NCBI GenBank assembly: GCA_035446765.1
Contig: DAOTFU010000002.1
Coordinates: 1-54,229 of the forward strand
Length of the DNA: 54,229 bases
Source: JALOAF01 sp035446765
GTDB lineage: Bacteria > Patescibacteriota > Gracilibacteria > Absconditabacterales > Absconditicoccaceae
Direction of reading: 5' to 3'
Made by a program: the position numbers and the translations under genes
Notes under the pieces: generated by a model
Seen by the model: only the letters and a program-made list of their open reading frames with translations
Database searches by the model: none
Told to the model about the DNA's origin: nothing
Part shown: piece after piece, positions 1 through 10,741 of the stretch
How positions within the stretch are numbered: position 1 is the first letter of the stretch
Layout of the letters: every line of letters begins with the position of its first letter

Positions 1-543
1 AGGCTTTAGCAACAAAAATGTACCAAATATGTCTATATACCTACGTTTAGAAGAATACTTGCTTCCTCTATACTGTTATACGAGACAGCGTACAATTTGT
101 GACAAAAAAGTGTGTCTTTTTTGTGTGTGTGGTATATTTTTTATCAAAAAAGCTAGTCTAGGACTAGCTTATTATTAGAAATGACTTGTTTTGTCTTGCG
201 CTTGCTTTTTGGTTGTTTTGTGGTGTGGTTATATCAAAATCACCCTTTCTGTTTTCTTGGCTATGTTTTCAAATCTCCCCCTAACCCCCTCTTTATCAAG
301 AGGGGGGAAATGTGATGTTAGTTTGCCCCCTTGATAAAGGGGGTTAGGGGGATTTGTGGACAGAAGTGGGGGGATTTGTGGACAGAGACTGGGAAACTTT
401 TTATGTTTTTTAACCCCCCCTTCAATTCCCCCCTATTAGGGGGGTGTTTGGTATATTCCTCCCCTACCGCGTCCCGCTAAATAGCGGGATCAGAGGAGGT
501 TAGGTGAGGTTTGGTTTTTGCCCCCGGGTGGAACTATAGGGGA
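1..543. repeat. Gene-free stretch with G/C-run inverted repeats
   Basis: No gene can be supported here. Positions 275-360 contain two inverted blocks of C-runs and G-runs around TTTATCAAG and CTTGATAAA, followed by a tandem copy of GGGGGATTTGTGGACAGA at about 349-387. A second C-run/G-run block lies at 414-450, and TCCCGCTA-AA-TAGCGGGA forms a hairpin at 472-489. These blocks are far richer in G+C than the surrounding DNA. The same kind of block recurs at 4650-4770, 40983-41019 and 44460-44640, so they look like members of a dispersed intergenic repeat class. Confidence 0.6.
150..170 (-). terminator. Hairpin, probable minus-strand terminator
   Basis: AAGCTAGTC pairs perfectly with GACTAGCTT around a 3-nt loop. 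Read on the minus strand, the stem is followed by a run of six T. This would end minus-strand transcription coming from the gene at 544-2433, although about 370 bases of repeats lie between. Confidence 0.55.
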
Positions 544-2433
544 CTATCTATTCTTTTTTTCTATATCGTTGATTGCATTGTCCAAAAACAATTTTATGTC
601 TTCTCATGTCATATTTTTGGTGACCTTGATAGACTTCTCTTGTGTAGAATATCTCCTAGTATTTGATATAAAAATCTCGTATTCTCGTAGATTCGATGAC
701 CATTCAATTTTTGGAAAAAGATAATATCCTTTGTATTCCACTCATCTATCAAGATAGCTTTCACGACCAATATCAAATGCTTCTGTATCTTTCAGTATTA
801 TATCCAAAAAATTGTTGAATGATTTTGTATTTTCATATTTTTTGATAGTTGAGATTATATATTCATCTTTGTGAGACAAATCAAGTGCCACACCATTGGC
901 TTCTGTGATGTGAAACATAGGTTGTGTGGATGCGCTCAATTCCTTACCACTGTACATATCTACCAAAATAAAATATGCTGGCTGTCAATCATTTAGAGAT
1001 TGTCGTCCCTTGATTCAATATACTCAATTAAATTCTGACAAGATGCTATATTTTTCATTATCCATAGAAATTGGGTATAATATCTCGTTACCTACCTGTA
1101 TTCATGATTTTGCAGGACAAAGCTCTCAAAGAAAATTGTCAAAAATAGCTTCTTTTTTTGCAAGTTGTATCTTGTTTATTTCTGCTTGTTCTATTTTTTG
1201 ATCTACCAAATCTTTTGATTGCAAAATCCATTTGTCTATTTGCTCATACTCCATGTCCAAGATAGAAGCAGAATTGTTGGAGTTGTGTCAATCCTTTGAC
1301 AAAAGCATAGATCGTGTGTCATCATTGACAGAAAGTACATATCATTGTTTTTTCAATTCTAAACCATCAAACCTCATCATTATTATATTTTTTTTGCTAT
1401 TGAATTTATCTGCCAAAATTTTCTCAATACCAGATCATGTGTCAAAAGATAGATATATCTCTCATGTATCATAATCTGTTTTCAGTCAACCAGCTACTGT
1501 TCAATCCCAAAAAAATAAAAATTTACTTCTATCTAGATTTTCTACAGTATATTTTTCGCCATTTTTTCATATTATGTTTTTTCAGTTTTCGTCTATGCTG
1601 TATAAATCTCCATCTGCTCATACTGCAAAATGTCCAGAGATTTTGTTTCCATAGACATCTTCTAATACATATCCTCAGTTGTTGTCTTTATCCAATCTAA
1701 TCGGTATTTTTTTTGGTTTTTTGTCATTGTTGTCTTGATACAAAAACCATGACTCATATCTGATCTCTCAATTTTCTATTTTAGGTTTAATCATAAATAG
1801 TGTGCCCACTACAGAATTGACCATACACCAATTTCAATTTAAAACTGTTTTTGTTGTCTTTTCATGACCACCAATTATTGGTCTTATTTCAAAATTTTGA
1901 GCATTTATTGGTTGCGACAATACTTCAAAATCTTTTTTTGATATTTTAGAATTTGGATTTTTTTCCATATAGTTTTGATAATATCTATCAAAATCTTCTT
2001 GAGTTATTCAGCTAAAATGCATCAAAATATTTTTTGCTGCTTTTCTTCATTTTCAGGTGGTCAAAATTTCAGGATTAGAAAGACTGTTTGTAAAAAACAT
2101 TAAATCTCGAGAAGTAAATCCCATATCCAACAAATCTTCTGTGTCTTTTATTGATCACATTTTTTTCAACAACTTTTTCAACTTTGGCGGTATGCCAGAT
2201 GACAACATCGATGATTCTTTATAATTTATTGTATTTTCATTTTGTAAATCGTTATTTGTATTTTCTACATCTTGAAATAGTTCTGCAAGTTCTGGCTGAG
2301 TATCTTTTTGTACATCTGCCGCAGCATTTCCCATATTTGGAAAAAGCATCAAAGTAGACAAGGCGCCTGTCTTGAATATGTTAGCTTTGTTGTCTGGTGT
2401 GTTGGTGTTGTCTTTTTTGTCTAAGCTCTTCAT
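544..2433 (-). CDS. Hypothetical protein, 629 aa
   Basis: One continuous frame opens with ATG at 2431-2433 and ends with TAG at 544-546 when TGA is read as Gly. I do not recognise a family. The N-terminus is charged (MKSLDKKDN) and is followed by a short hydrophobic stretch at about residues 22-38 (ALSTLMLFPNMG), which may be a weak membrane anchor or signal. The rest is soluble-looking and rich in Asp, Asn, Lys and Ile, with turn-rich segments such as VLEDVYGNKISGHFAVG around residues 270-290. There is no cysteine pattern or catalytic motif I can name. It is the last gene before the repeat block at the window start. The frame is certain; the function is unknown. Confidence 0.75.
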
Positions 2434-2501
2434 CTCAATAAAATAATTAATAATTAAACTATTTTTATTATAGTCATAACATAGTGTTTTGTCAAAAAAA
2501 T

Positions 2502-2540
2502 TATATCATTTTTTGGACCTTGTTGGATGTAGAAGTGGAT
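2502..2540 (-). repeat. Duplicated 3' end of the pyruvyl transferase gene
   Basis: This stretch matches 3291-3329 at 34 of 39 positions. On the minus strand both copies read STSNKVQKMI followed by a stop (TAA here, TAG at 3290). Here that tail has no gene body in front of it; the antitoxin gene abuts instead. It is either a relic of a second copy of the pyruvyl transferase gene or one arm of a direct repeat flanking the inserted toxin-antitoxin-like genes. Confidence 0.7.
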
Positions 2541-2541
2541 T

Positions 2542-2802
2542 TTAAATATTTTGCAATAAATCGTTTATCTTTTTGGCTTTCTGCTTACCTTCTGGACTAA
2601 GAAATTGCTGTTTTGTTCATTCATCAAAAATTTTTTCAATATCTACATCTTGCTGTATCAAGACAATGTCTTCTGACACAAACTTAGACAAAAACAATTT
2701 TACCAAAAAATTTAGGTTGGTTCACATCTTGTGGGCTTTGTCTTGTGCTTTATCTTTGATGTTGGTAGGTATTCTAAAATTTAATTGTGTAGTATCGGAC
2801 AT
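2542..2802 (-). CDS. RelB/DinJ-like antitoxin, 86 aa
   Basis: The protein starts MSDTTQLNFRIPTNIKDKAQ and continues as a short ribbon-helix-helix segment (residues 6-45), then a charged tail ending in KKINDLLQNI. The pattern of a beta strand (LNFRIP) followed by K/D/A-rich helices is that of RelB/DinJ antitoxins, which bind DNA as dimers and neutralise a RelE or YafQ toxin. A perfect inverted repeat 30 bases upstream (2832-2850) fits autoregulation. The gene in front (2882-3211) is a possible toxin partner, so the order would be toxin first, the reverse of the usual order. One Gly is encoded by TGA. Confidence 0.65.
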
Positions 2803-2831
2803 GGTATGATGATTATTATTTTATAAATAAG

Positions 2832-2850
2832 TGCTATACAAAGTATAGCA
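2832..2850. promoter_or_regulatory. Palindromic operator upstream of the antitoxin
   Basis: TGCTATAC and GTATAGCA are perfect inverted repeats separated by AAA. The palindrome lies 30 bases upstream of the antitoxin start and includes a TATACT-like -10 on the minus strand. RelB-type antitoxins commonly bind such a site to repress their own promoter; that assignment is inferred from position and symmetry. Confidence 0.55.
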
Positions 2851-2881
2851 AAATATAAAAATTTTGCAAGACTAAAAATAT

Positions 2882-3211
2882 CTAATTTCAAATTTTTTGT
2901 TTTGAATGTCTTTTAATACTTTGTCTTGTTGCTTGTTTTCTGACTAAATCTATGGTAATATTTTTTGCAATCTGGTCTTTTTTGTCTCAAACATATACAG
3001 GGTAGATAATTTTTTGGTCAGAAATATAAAAAAGCACAAGTCTTTTGATCTTGTGGATATATCATTTGTATACTATGGTATTTGGTAGAGGCGAACACAA
3101 CTCAACTAATCTATCGGGAAAAGTATTTTGCACAAATAAAAACAAATCATCTATACTGATTCAAATCTTGTTGGCTTGTTTTTTGGTACTTTCAGGTATC
3201 AAAAATCTCAT
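2882..3211 (-). CDS. Possible RelE-superfamily toxin, 109 aa
   Basis: The frame runs from ATG at 3209-3211 to TAG at 2882-2884. The centre reads as alternating beta strands typical of RelE/HigB folds: TIVYKGYIHKIKRLVLFYIS, then DQKIIYPVYVGDKKDQ, with basic residues throughout and a Lys/Arg-rich C-terminus (RKQATRQSIKRHSKQK). Basic charge, size and its place in front of a DinJ-like antitoxin gene support a toxin role. No diagnostic catalytic set can be asserted by eye, and the 79-base gap with its own operator before the antitoxin is unusual. It could instead be an unrelated small basic protein. Confidence 0.4.
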
Positions 3212-3289
3212 AACAAAATAAACATCTAAAAAGACACTATTTTATTATCAGAAAATAGAAACAAATATCAAGAAAATTTTTGACAAAGT

Positions 3290-4237
3290 CTATATCATCT
3301 TTTGGACCTTGTTGGACGTGGAAATAGATACAAAATCTTTTTTGAGGATTTTGAGAGGATATAAGAAGTGTAATCTAGATCATATTCATCATTGGCAATC
3401 TTGAAATAGCTTTAGTGTGTCAGATAAAGAATGTTTTGTCCAATCGTATATTTCCAAGTCTGGAATGATTTTTCTGAGTTTGTGATAATATTGTTTGTCA
3501 AAATTGATGTCTCCTGGGAAGAAAATTTTTTGCGATTTTGTGTATTTTTTGCAGTAATCTGCAATTTTTTGGATATTTTGTGGAGTATAATATTTTGGTC
3601 AGATATTGATAAGAATAAATTTTTCTGTGCGTAGGGAATAACGCAATACTGCGTTACGACCGTTCCTTACAACAGAGGACAAAGCACTTTCTGAGAAATC
3701 TTTATGCAACAAAACATTCTTTTTTGAATATTTCTTAGCTATCTTGACTGATCATTCTTCTCTACAAATTATCTTTTGAGCTCTTGGGAGGATGTATTTG
3801 TAAAGTCTCTTGGTAGATTTTTGCTCGTCTGTACCTATCCCGCCCACAAGTACAAAATTGTGCTTTCTAATGGAGTAGTGATGAAGTAATACAAGATTCC
3901 AGCCATTGTGTGGAAATCTTCTAGACTCATCTAGCACCTCTCACCCACCAAATACTTTGAAATATTTTTTGTACTTATCAAATCATAAGAAGCTTTGAAA
4001 TTGTTTAAATCTTTTGCTCACTACTGCGTTTGGTACCAATTCTATTTTGTCTCGTATCCCAGTATCAAGGAAGTCATGATTTTGTCTGATTCGATGTTCC
4101 ATTCGTTTTTTGTCTCATACTTCAATGGCGATAAGCTCAGGGTTATATTGTGCTTGTAGATAATTTAACAATCAGAAAAGTAGCATCTCATCTCAGAAGT
4201 TTTTGTATCCATAGAATCATTTTAGGTAAAGTTTCAT
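3290..4237 (-). CDS. Polysaccharide pyruvyl transferase family protein, 315 aa
   Basis: The start MKLYLKGFYGYKNFGDEMLL matches the N-terminal GY-NxGDE signature of the CsaB/WcaK family (PF04230), which transfers a pyruvyl ketal from PEP to cell-surface glycans. Other family features are FKVFGGGEVLDE at about 105-117 and GSRLHFLYPLKIL near residue 290. The frame is open from ATG 4235 to TAG 3290. Residues at about 189-203 (VVRNGRNAVLRYSLR) are encoded by a palindromic insert (3631-3670) that looks foreign to the family. It lies 8 bases downstream of the DUF559 gene. Its last 12 codons are duplicated at 2502-2540. Confidence 0.75.
3631..3670. repeat. Palindromic insert within the pyruvyl transferase gene
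   Basis: Inner hairpin TAACGCA-ATAC-TGCGTTA (3639-3656) is nested inside near-complementary outer arms GTAGGGAA and TTCCTTAC. It is translated in frame. The same stem-loop design, with loop RTAC, occurs at 44591-44608 and inside a tRNA-Ala copy at 49789-49806. Confidence 0.6.
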
Positions 4238-4245
4238 GGGTGTTC

Positions 4246-4617
4246 TTAATTATTTGATAATTTAAATATATTATATTTTATGTCTTCTAATACTCATTCC
4301 ATATGAGATAAAACCTGATCATCATTATATATTAATACATCTAATCACAATTCATAGAAATATTTTAATCTATTTTTATCATAAAAGTATTTATAGTTGT
4401 GACTTTCTCAGTCTATTTCAATTATTAGTTTTAATTCTGCACAATAAAAATCTACAATATAATTCCCAATCATCTTTTGTCTAACAAACCTGTATCATAA
4501 GTTTTTTCATTTAAAAACTAAATTCCACATCAAAGATTCGGTTTTGGTTGGATTTTTTCTGTTTTGTCTTGCAAATTTTTTATTATATCAATTATATTTT
4601 ATTCAATTCGCACACAT
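4246..4617 (-). CDS. DUF559 / Vsr-like endonuclease-domain protein, 123 aa
   Basis: Reading TGA as Gly gives MCANGIKYNGYNKKFARQNR, then LMWNLVFKGKNLGYRFVRQK, then MIGNYIVDFYCAELKLIIEIDG-ESH. This is the DUF559 pattern, with GYRF-RQ, the D of VDFYC and the E-x-D of IEIDG as the expected PD-(D/E)xK-like metal-binding core. The family is related to very-short-patch repair endonucleases; its own substrate is not established. Normal family length is 110-130 aa, so the gene looks intact. It is upstream of and 8 bases from the pyruvyl transferase, probably co-transcribed. Confidence 0.8.
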
Positions 4618-4644
4618 TTCTTGCTTATGTATTGATGAAGTAAA

Positions 4645-4770
4645 ACTAAACATTCCTCCCCTTCGAGGGGAGGGGAACCCAAAGCCTGCCTACCGGCAGG
4701 TGGGGGTGGTGGGGTTTATATAACCCCCTACCACTTCGTGGATCCTTCCCCCTCAAAGGGGGACAATAAT
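4645..4770. repeat. G/C-run intergenic repeat
   Basis: Several short inverted repeats stack here: CCTCCCCTTCG-AGGGGAGG, CCTGCC-TACC-GGCAGG and CCCCCTACC with its inexact partner, ending in TTCCCCCTCAAAGGGGG. It fills the space between the surface protein stop and the DUF559 gene and resembles the blocks at 240-520 and 44460-44640. Confidence 0.55.
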
Positions 4771-4777
4771 ATAGTTA

Positions 4778-7700
4778 TTATTGTTGTCTCATCAAATAAT
4801 CAATATATTCTTGCTTTAGGTCTTGATATTTTTTCATCACTGGAGCAGGAATCAAGTCAGACAATTTATCTTGTACAAAATAAGAGGTGCTTTGTGGAAA
4901 TTTAGTCTCATACATAGCTTGGAATTCGGAGGTTTGGAATATTTTTCAATCTAGTGTAAATGTAGATTTTCAATCACTTATAGCTTTTTCAATTTCATTT
5001 AGCAAGTTGAAGTAATTTTTGATATCTGTGTCATAATACATTATTTTTCGTTGATCTTTGAGATAATTTTCAAAACTATCAAAAAATTCTTTGTACAATT
5101 TATTTTGATTTACCTTTTTTGTAGACAATTTTGAATATGGCATATTTTTGCAATAAAATTTTTGTGATCAATGGGTAAGACACACTTGATTTCAGATATT
5201 TTCTAGTTTTGAATTGTTGAGAATATCAAAATCTATAGTGCTAATGGACGATAAAACTCAATTGGATATTGTGAATTTTTGTCACTCTTCTGGCTCTGTG
5301 TAGCAAAATTTGTCGTAAATATGATTTTCATAACCTATTTCCACACATCAAGCCTTATTTGGTAGAGAAAAGTTACCTGTAATGGTGGTTTCTTGGTTTG
5401 AATAAAGTGTTCATTGCAGATATTTTTTGGTGTTTCACTTTTGTAGATAAAAGCCAGTAGAGAGATCCAATCAGGTGAATTGACCTAAATATAGCAATCA
5501 AATCTCCTCTCAAAGTGAATCTTTTCAAAGTGGATTTGGCAAAACTGAAGTAATTTTTAGATCAATATCAAGATATGGATTTTGCGAAATCTCAGTTCAA
5601 GTCAGCTCTTCTTGTAATAATTTATCTAGGTTTGGATCATAGACATATGTGTCCAATTGTGTCTCTTCTTGAAAAAGTGAAACCGTAGTTTTTTTACTAT
5701 TTGGGAAAGAAAAACTTCATTTGAGATTTCTTGTCTCGCCAGGCGAAATGAGTCAGTAATCTCTCAAGTATCTTTTTGTATTGTTGATCATGAGATAAAA
5801 TCAATCAGCGAAGTCGACTGTAAATCACTTTTGCATAGAAATTTCAATTTCTTCGTTTCCTGTATCAGCTCAGTCTGGATCATAGACAATATTTTCTATG
5901 GTGAATAAATAATCTTGAAGTATGTTGGTTTCTTGGACAGGACACAACCTTTGTCCATTACAAGTATCTCATCGTATACCTAAATTGTTGTTTTGAGCAT
6001 ATTGCTGGGAAGATTGGAAATCCGACTGATATTTGTAAGACTGGTCTTTATAAGAATATTCTCGAGCATATCATTCACGAATCATTTTTTGGTTTATATT
6101 TTCTCCATCAAGGAAAATATATCACACAAATCTATCAAAACTATCTGTGGATTCTTGCTGAAATGAAATGGTTTTTCACTCTAATAATGATTTCAAATAG
6201 GTTTTAGCTTCTGGTCAGTAACATTCTACTTTTCAACATCTCAAAGTAGAGGATTCTGGAGCATCTATTCCTGCCAATCTAATATTAAATTCTTTTTGTG
6301 CATAAGAAATTTTAACAGTATCTCAATCAATTACTGATACAACTTCATAATCTCAATCTGGTATTTCTGTAATTTTGTTGGGATTGTATATATAAGTATC
6401 CACAATGTAATTGTTTGGGTCTATTAAATTTACTGTCACAGGATTTTTGTCGTTTGTGGAATTTGGAAAAGTATAATTTCATTTGAATATTTGTTCATTT
6501 CAAGCAGAAAGTATGCCTTGAATAGTTTTGTTGGTAGATTTTCAATCTTTGACATATTGTATGGTATAATCCGATAAATCAATTTGACCTCAAGACAAAA
6601 GCAGTAGGGTAATTGTTTCATTGTCTTTATCGGATCCATCTGGATTATAATCAATATGGGTGATTTTTATTTGATTTGTCTGGAGTGGGTTTGAAGGTAT
6701 TTCTGGCAATTCTGGTATGATAATTTCTTCTTCATCTATTCGAAAAGATAGTTGGTTTTGGATATTTTCTTCGTCTTTTTGAGAAGCTTTTGACATTGAA
6801 TTTCTGCAATATCTGTCTACTACATCATCATTGTGCAAGAGGTTGATACAATAATCTTGATTTGTAGGAAATCAGTAATCTCATACAAAAGACATGGTAC
6901 TTTTGCCAAAAAGTGTATTTCATTTGACAGTCTGTGACGATCAATCTAAGCTCTGGATAGAGTAGTTTCTCAGGTTGATGTCTGAGTCTGTTTTATTTTT
7001 TAGTTTTAATATCTGTAAACCACTAAAATATTTGACTGCTGAGATTTGTATTTCTTGTGAAAGATTGTTCTTTGAGTTGAATGTGACTTGTCTATTTGAT
7101 GAACATCAGCCACCTCAGACAGAAATATACTGAACTATTGGATCTGGTGTGATATCTATAAATTGACTTTGTCATATAGTCAATCATGGCGAAAACTTGT
7201 CTTGATAGTCAAAAATGTCTGCACATTGATTGGTTTGATCGCTGTTGTAAAGTGAATTTCATTGATCTGGTCAATTTAGATATATTATGTCCAAAATCTC
7301 TCGAACTTCTGACCAATCGTCTCGTCAGTATAAGATAAGTCGTCATCATGTAGTGAGAGAAAAGTTGGAATCATAAACTGCTTCTCGTCATTGTGAATAT
7401 CGTTGATCATCTGCGGAAAGTATTATTCTTTTGTCTTTGTCCATCTCAATGTCGTTGTATGTATCAAACACAACTGCTCAAGAAACTGCAGATCATTCTA
7501 GCATAATATAGGGGTAATAATCATATATATTGTCTTTAGCTCTAATCTCTACATATGGAGTATAAAGATCGTTTCAATAATAAACTTCTGTGATATTGGC
7601 CGTAGTAGTGTCTCGAAAATCATCACAATCAATTGGCAAGGTCTGATCGTATGAAACTTCTTCTCTAATCTGTGTGACATCAATCAAATTTTCTCATGTA

Positions 7701-9046
7701 GTAAAATATGTGGTAGGATTTGCCGCAATTCACCAATTTACATTGTAATATCTATCTCGATTTAATCCTACAACAGTGGTAGTTCGAGAAGAATCTGATC
7801 AAATCTTTTCAAAAGAGGTCTCTGCTTGGTCATAGTATTGGACTTGAGTTTCATGTGCATAAAAATTGTCTAATATTTGTCATGATCGTATCAAATCAAA
7901 ATTGATGGCTCATGTATCAAAATTGATAATTCATGAAATAGTTTGAATATTGTCTGACGTCTGAAACATAGAATATATGTCATTGGCAAATACTATAGAA
8001 GTATCTGCTGGAATGTTGGTATACCACGAAAAAGTAAGGCTTCAAGACAGCAACAATTGTCCAGAAAAATCTTGAGAGGAAAGATTGGTAATCTCAAACC
8101 ACTCATCGTCGCCATCAAAATAAACTTCTGTAATAATCAATTCTGGTTCACTTGGTGACACAATTTCATCGTAAACTTGTCATGGATTGGCCAAAATTCA
8201 TGTATTCGTGTTGAAATTGTGAAAAGAATCTGACTCAACGATATTATTGGTATCTTTATATTTGTGAAAAGAAATTCAGTTGGCTATACTAGATACTGTG
8301 CTAGAGCCAAGAACAAAACTATCTAAAACTTGTCATGAATATATGATTTCAATATTCATGTCTTGTGAATCAGATATGCTAAATCACATATCAGTTTGGA
8401 AAACGTTTGAAGTGTCTAATATGGAGTCTACATTTGTGTCTGTAAATATAGACACCTCTCATGCTGACAAAACAAGATTATGTATAATCTTGTTTGATGC
8501 ACTAGCTCAAGATATTACAAGATCTCATGAAAAAGTTGATGATCAAAAGTTGTAAATTTCAATTCGCTCATTGAATCAATCAAAAAACACTTCAGATATT
8601 ATAAGATCTAAAGAATTTTCCGTTGAATCTTTTGCAGGCGGATTAAAGTCTAGACTTTGTATCAAAATTGGTTCACTAACTTGTCCGTCTTGTCCAGATC
8701 AAAAAGAAGTTTCGCCAATTTCTCATGTGTTTTGGTCGGTAGAACCTGTATCAAAATTTATGTCCAAAACTTGTCCACTTTGTCAACCATTAGTTATCAA
8801 TGATTCTAAATCTGGCTCATCATCTGGTATTTCTCCGGTCAACGAATCTGATGATCCAAAATCATCTTGCACTAATCAGTCATCTACGTCCAAATTGTCT
8901 CCCAAGCTCTCATCTTGGATAATGATGGGTGGAGAAATTTCTGGATTTTGTGTCGAACCAGATCACACATCTTCAGCAAAGACAGAAAATGGAAAATAAT
9001 TGATTGAAATAAAAACGGACAAAGAAATAGACAAAAATTTTTTCAT
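4778..9046 (-). CDS. Giant exported lamin-tail/thermonuclease protein, 1422 aa
   Basis: The start MKKFLSISLSVFISINYFPF continues to SVFAEDVGSG, a signal peptide. Lamin-tail-like repeats follow, each opening with an ITEVYYG/ISEVFFDG-type strand, at about residues 149, 302, 482, 642 and 792, and again near 1048 and 1162. Between them, about 900-1035, is a staphylococcal-nuclease-like domain: VIDGDTVKISY, IRLAGIDAPES, DRFVGYIFLDGENINQKM and GYAREY. The SNase Arg/Asp/Glu of RLAGIDAPE and the Arg of DRF are present, so the nuclease may be active. The C-terminal 140 residues are charged and helical. I infer a secreted or surface-held nuclease scaffold that could degrade host or environmental DNA for nucleotide scavenging. 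Many Gly codons are TGA, so standard-code reading would shred it. Confidence 0.85.
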
Positions 9047-9091
9047 TTTGATGGTCTAAAAGCATAAATCAATGTGCTTATAGATTTTTGT

Positions 9092-10258
9092 CTATTTATG
9101 TCAAGTTTTTGTAGATAAAATAGCTTTTATGATTATGTCTTTGGCACTTTGTATCTCTCAGAATATGTCTTTTTTCGAATTTTTCTTTTTGAAATCTTTA
9201 TACTTTTTGAAAATATCTGACATGTTCTTTTGGTAGTTTGGATCTTTGGAGTCTAATAAGATGTCGCCATGCTTTTTGACATAAAATTTTGCGTTGTCAT
9301 ACTGATCGTGTGTCCATGGGATAGGCACCATTACTATTTTTAGATTGAAAAGTTTTTGCTCTGCAAGAGATGTAGTACCAGCGCGAGTCAGAGATATATC
9401 ACAATGTTTGAGCAACAATCACATATCGCCTTGAGATACAAAATCAAATGTATGTATATTTTTGTATTTAGAAAACTCTGATTTTAAATTTTTATTTTCT
9501 TTTCATAAGATGATAAATATTTCATAGTTTTGGTAAATAGAGTAGTTTTCATCGATTGATTGAAGCAGATTTTGATACAATCTTTTTGATCATTGTGATC
9601 ATCATATTACCAAAAGGTGTGTTTTTTGTGGATCTGTGTAGAATAGTTTTTGTGCAGGCGTAAGCTCTTGTCATTCTAAAAGATTTTCTTGTGGAATATT
9701 TTTGATACTGGTATGGTTGATTATATCATCTGACAATATCTGTCCAACTGTTGTCGACTTTGGTAGAACTCAATCAAAGCCTGTAAAAACTTGATCTGCG
9801 TATTTGGATGCTATCTTGTTGACAAGTCATGAACGAACATCTGATTCGTGTACAATTATCTTTTTGTGTAGTAGTTTGGCTGCAAAGACTACGGGCAGGG
9901 CTACATATCATCATTTGCAAAATAATATATGTATTTTGTGTTTTTTGAAATAGTGTATTGATTGTAGCACTCAATATGTAAACTTAAACATGTCACGAAT
10001 ATTTTTTATCCTAGAACTAAACCAAGTCTCTCTGCGATATTTTCATGATATTATAGATTGGAAAAAAAGGCTTTTGTGATCTTGTTTGAGATCCTGAAAA
10101 ACCTGATACTCTAATGATCTTTTTTCACCAAATCGCACTATTTTTTGTATTTTTTGAAAATATTGTGGATGTTTATAAATATGTTGTATAAGACTTTTGA
10201 TAGGAAATACGTGTCATCCTGTTCATCATCATGCCATAGCAATATTAATTTTTTCCAT
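9092..10258 (-). CDS. murG: UDP-GlcNAc--lipid-linked MurNAc transferase MurG, 388 aa
   Basis: MurG adds GlcNAc to lipid I at the inner membrane face to make lipid II. The N-terminus MEKINIAMAGGGTGGHVFPI contains the GGGTGGH lipid-binding loop, with four of its Gly codons being TGA. Further on are LFCKGGYVALPVVFAAKLL (GG-P family segment), VIGGSQGSKRLYQN, and the donor-binding stretch CDISLTRAGTTSLAEQ followed by VMVPIPWTHDQYDNAKF. Length is a little above the usual 355-365 aa. It lies 45 bases upstream of the surface-protein start on the same strand. Confidence 0.93.
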
Positions 10259-10321
10259 ATTGAAAAATATTAAATTTTAAATATATTCATCTTGTTTTTA
10301 TCAAAAATTTTTTGAAAAACA

Positions 10322-10741
10322 ATGAAAACTGTAATGAGCTTTTGAGCTTTTGATGTGGTGCATGAGTGACATAGATATTATTTATCAGAAGCTAAAAAAT
10401 ATTGAAATCAACTAATAACAATAGTTGCTAGAGATGAAATAATAAAAAAGGTAAAATGAAGGCTACCGTCTAAAAAAGAAAACATAAGACTAGAAGATGT
10501 AAAAAAGACAGGTATATCAGACATTGTAATATTGGGACACAAAAAAGATATGATGTATTTTGTAAAAAAATATAAACCAGATATAATAGCTCTAGGTTAC
10601 GACCAAACTAGTTTTGTACATGAATTGAGTGAGTTTTTGTATGAAAAAAAGATAAAAACTGAGGTAGTGACTATAGATTGATATGAATCAAAAAAATATA
10701 AGTCTAGTAAAATTAAGGCAGAAAATAATAAAAAACATTAG
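10322..10741 (+). CDS. Cytidylyltransferase-like protein, RibL/TagD type, 139 aa
   Basis: The start MKTVMSFGAFDVVHEGHRYY carries the HxGH nucleotide-binding motif; later ITIVARDE, DIVILGHKKD and PDIIALGYDQTSF match the archaeal-type FAD synthetase RibL/glycerol-3-phosphate cytidylyltransferase family. These enzymes join a nucleotide to FMN or a phosphosugar. ARD and LGYDQ favour the RibL-like branch, but substrate cannot be fixed from sequence. Length is normal. It is divergent from murG (63 bases between starts) and its stop overlaps by 4 bases the stop of the convergent regulator gene 10738-11046. Confidence 0.75.

Noticed and set aside
1..543. CRISPR array
   Set aside because: The repeats are inverted C-run/G-run blocks of uneven length without regular spacers.
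742..2433. Series of short minus-strand frames as separate genes or as a broken gene
   Set aside because: The breaks are all TGA in one frame; read as Gly they give one 629-aa protein. The same holds for the fragmented frames of the surface protein, RND pump, PPDK and others.
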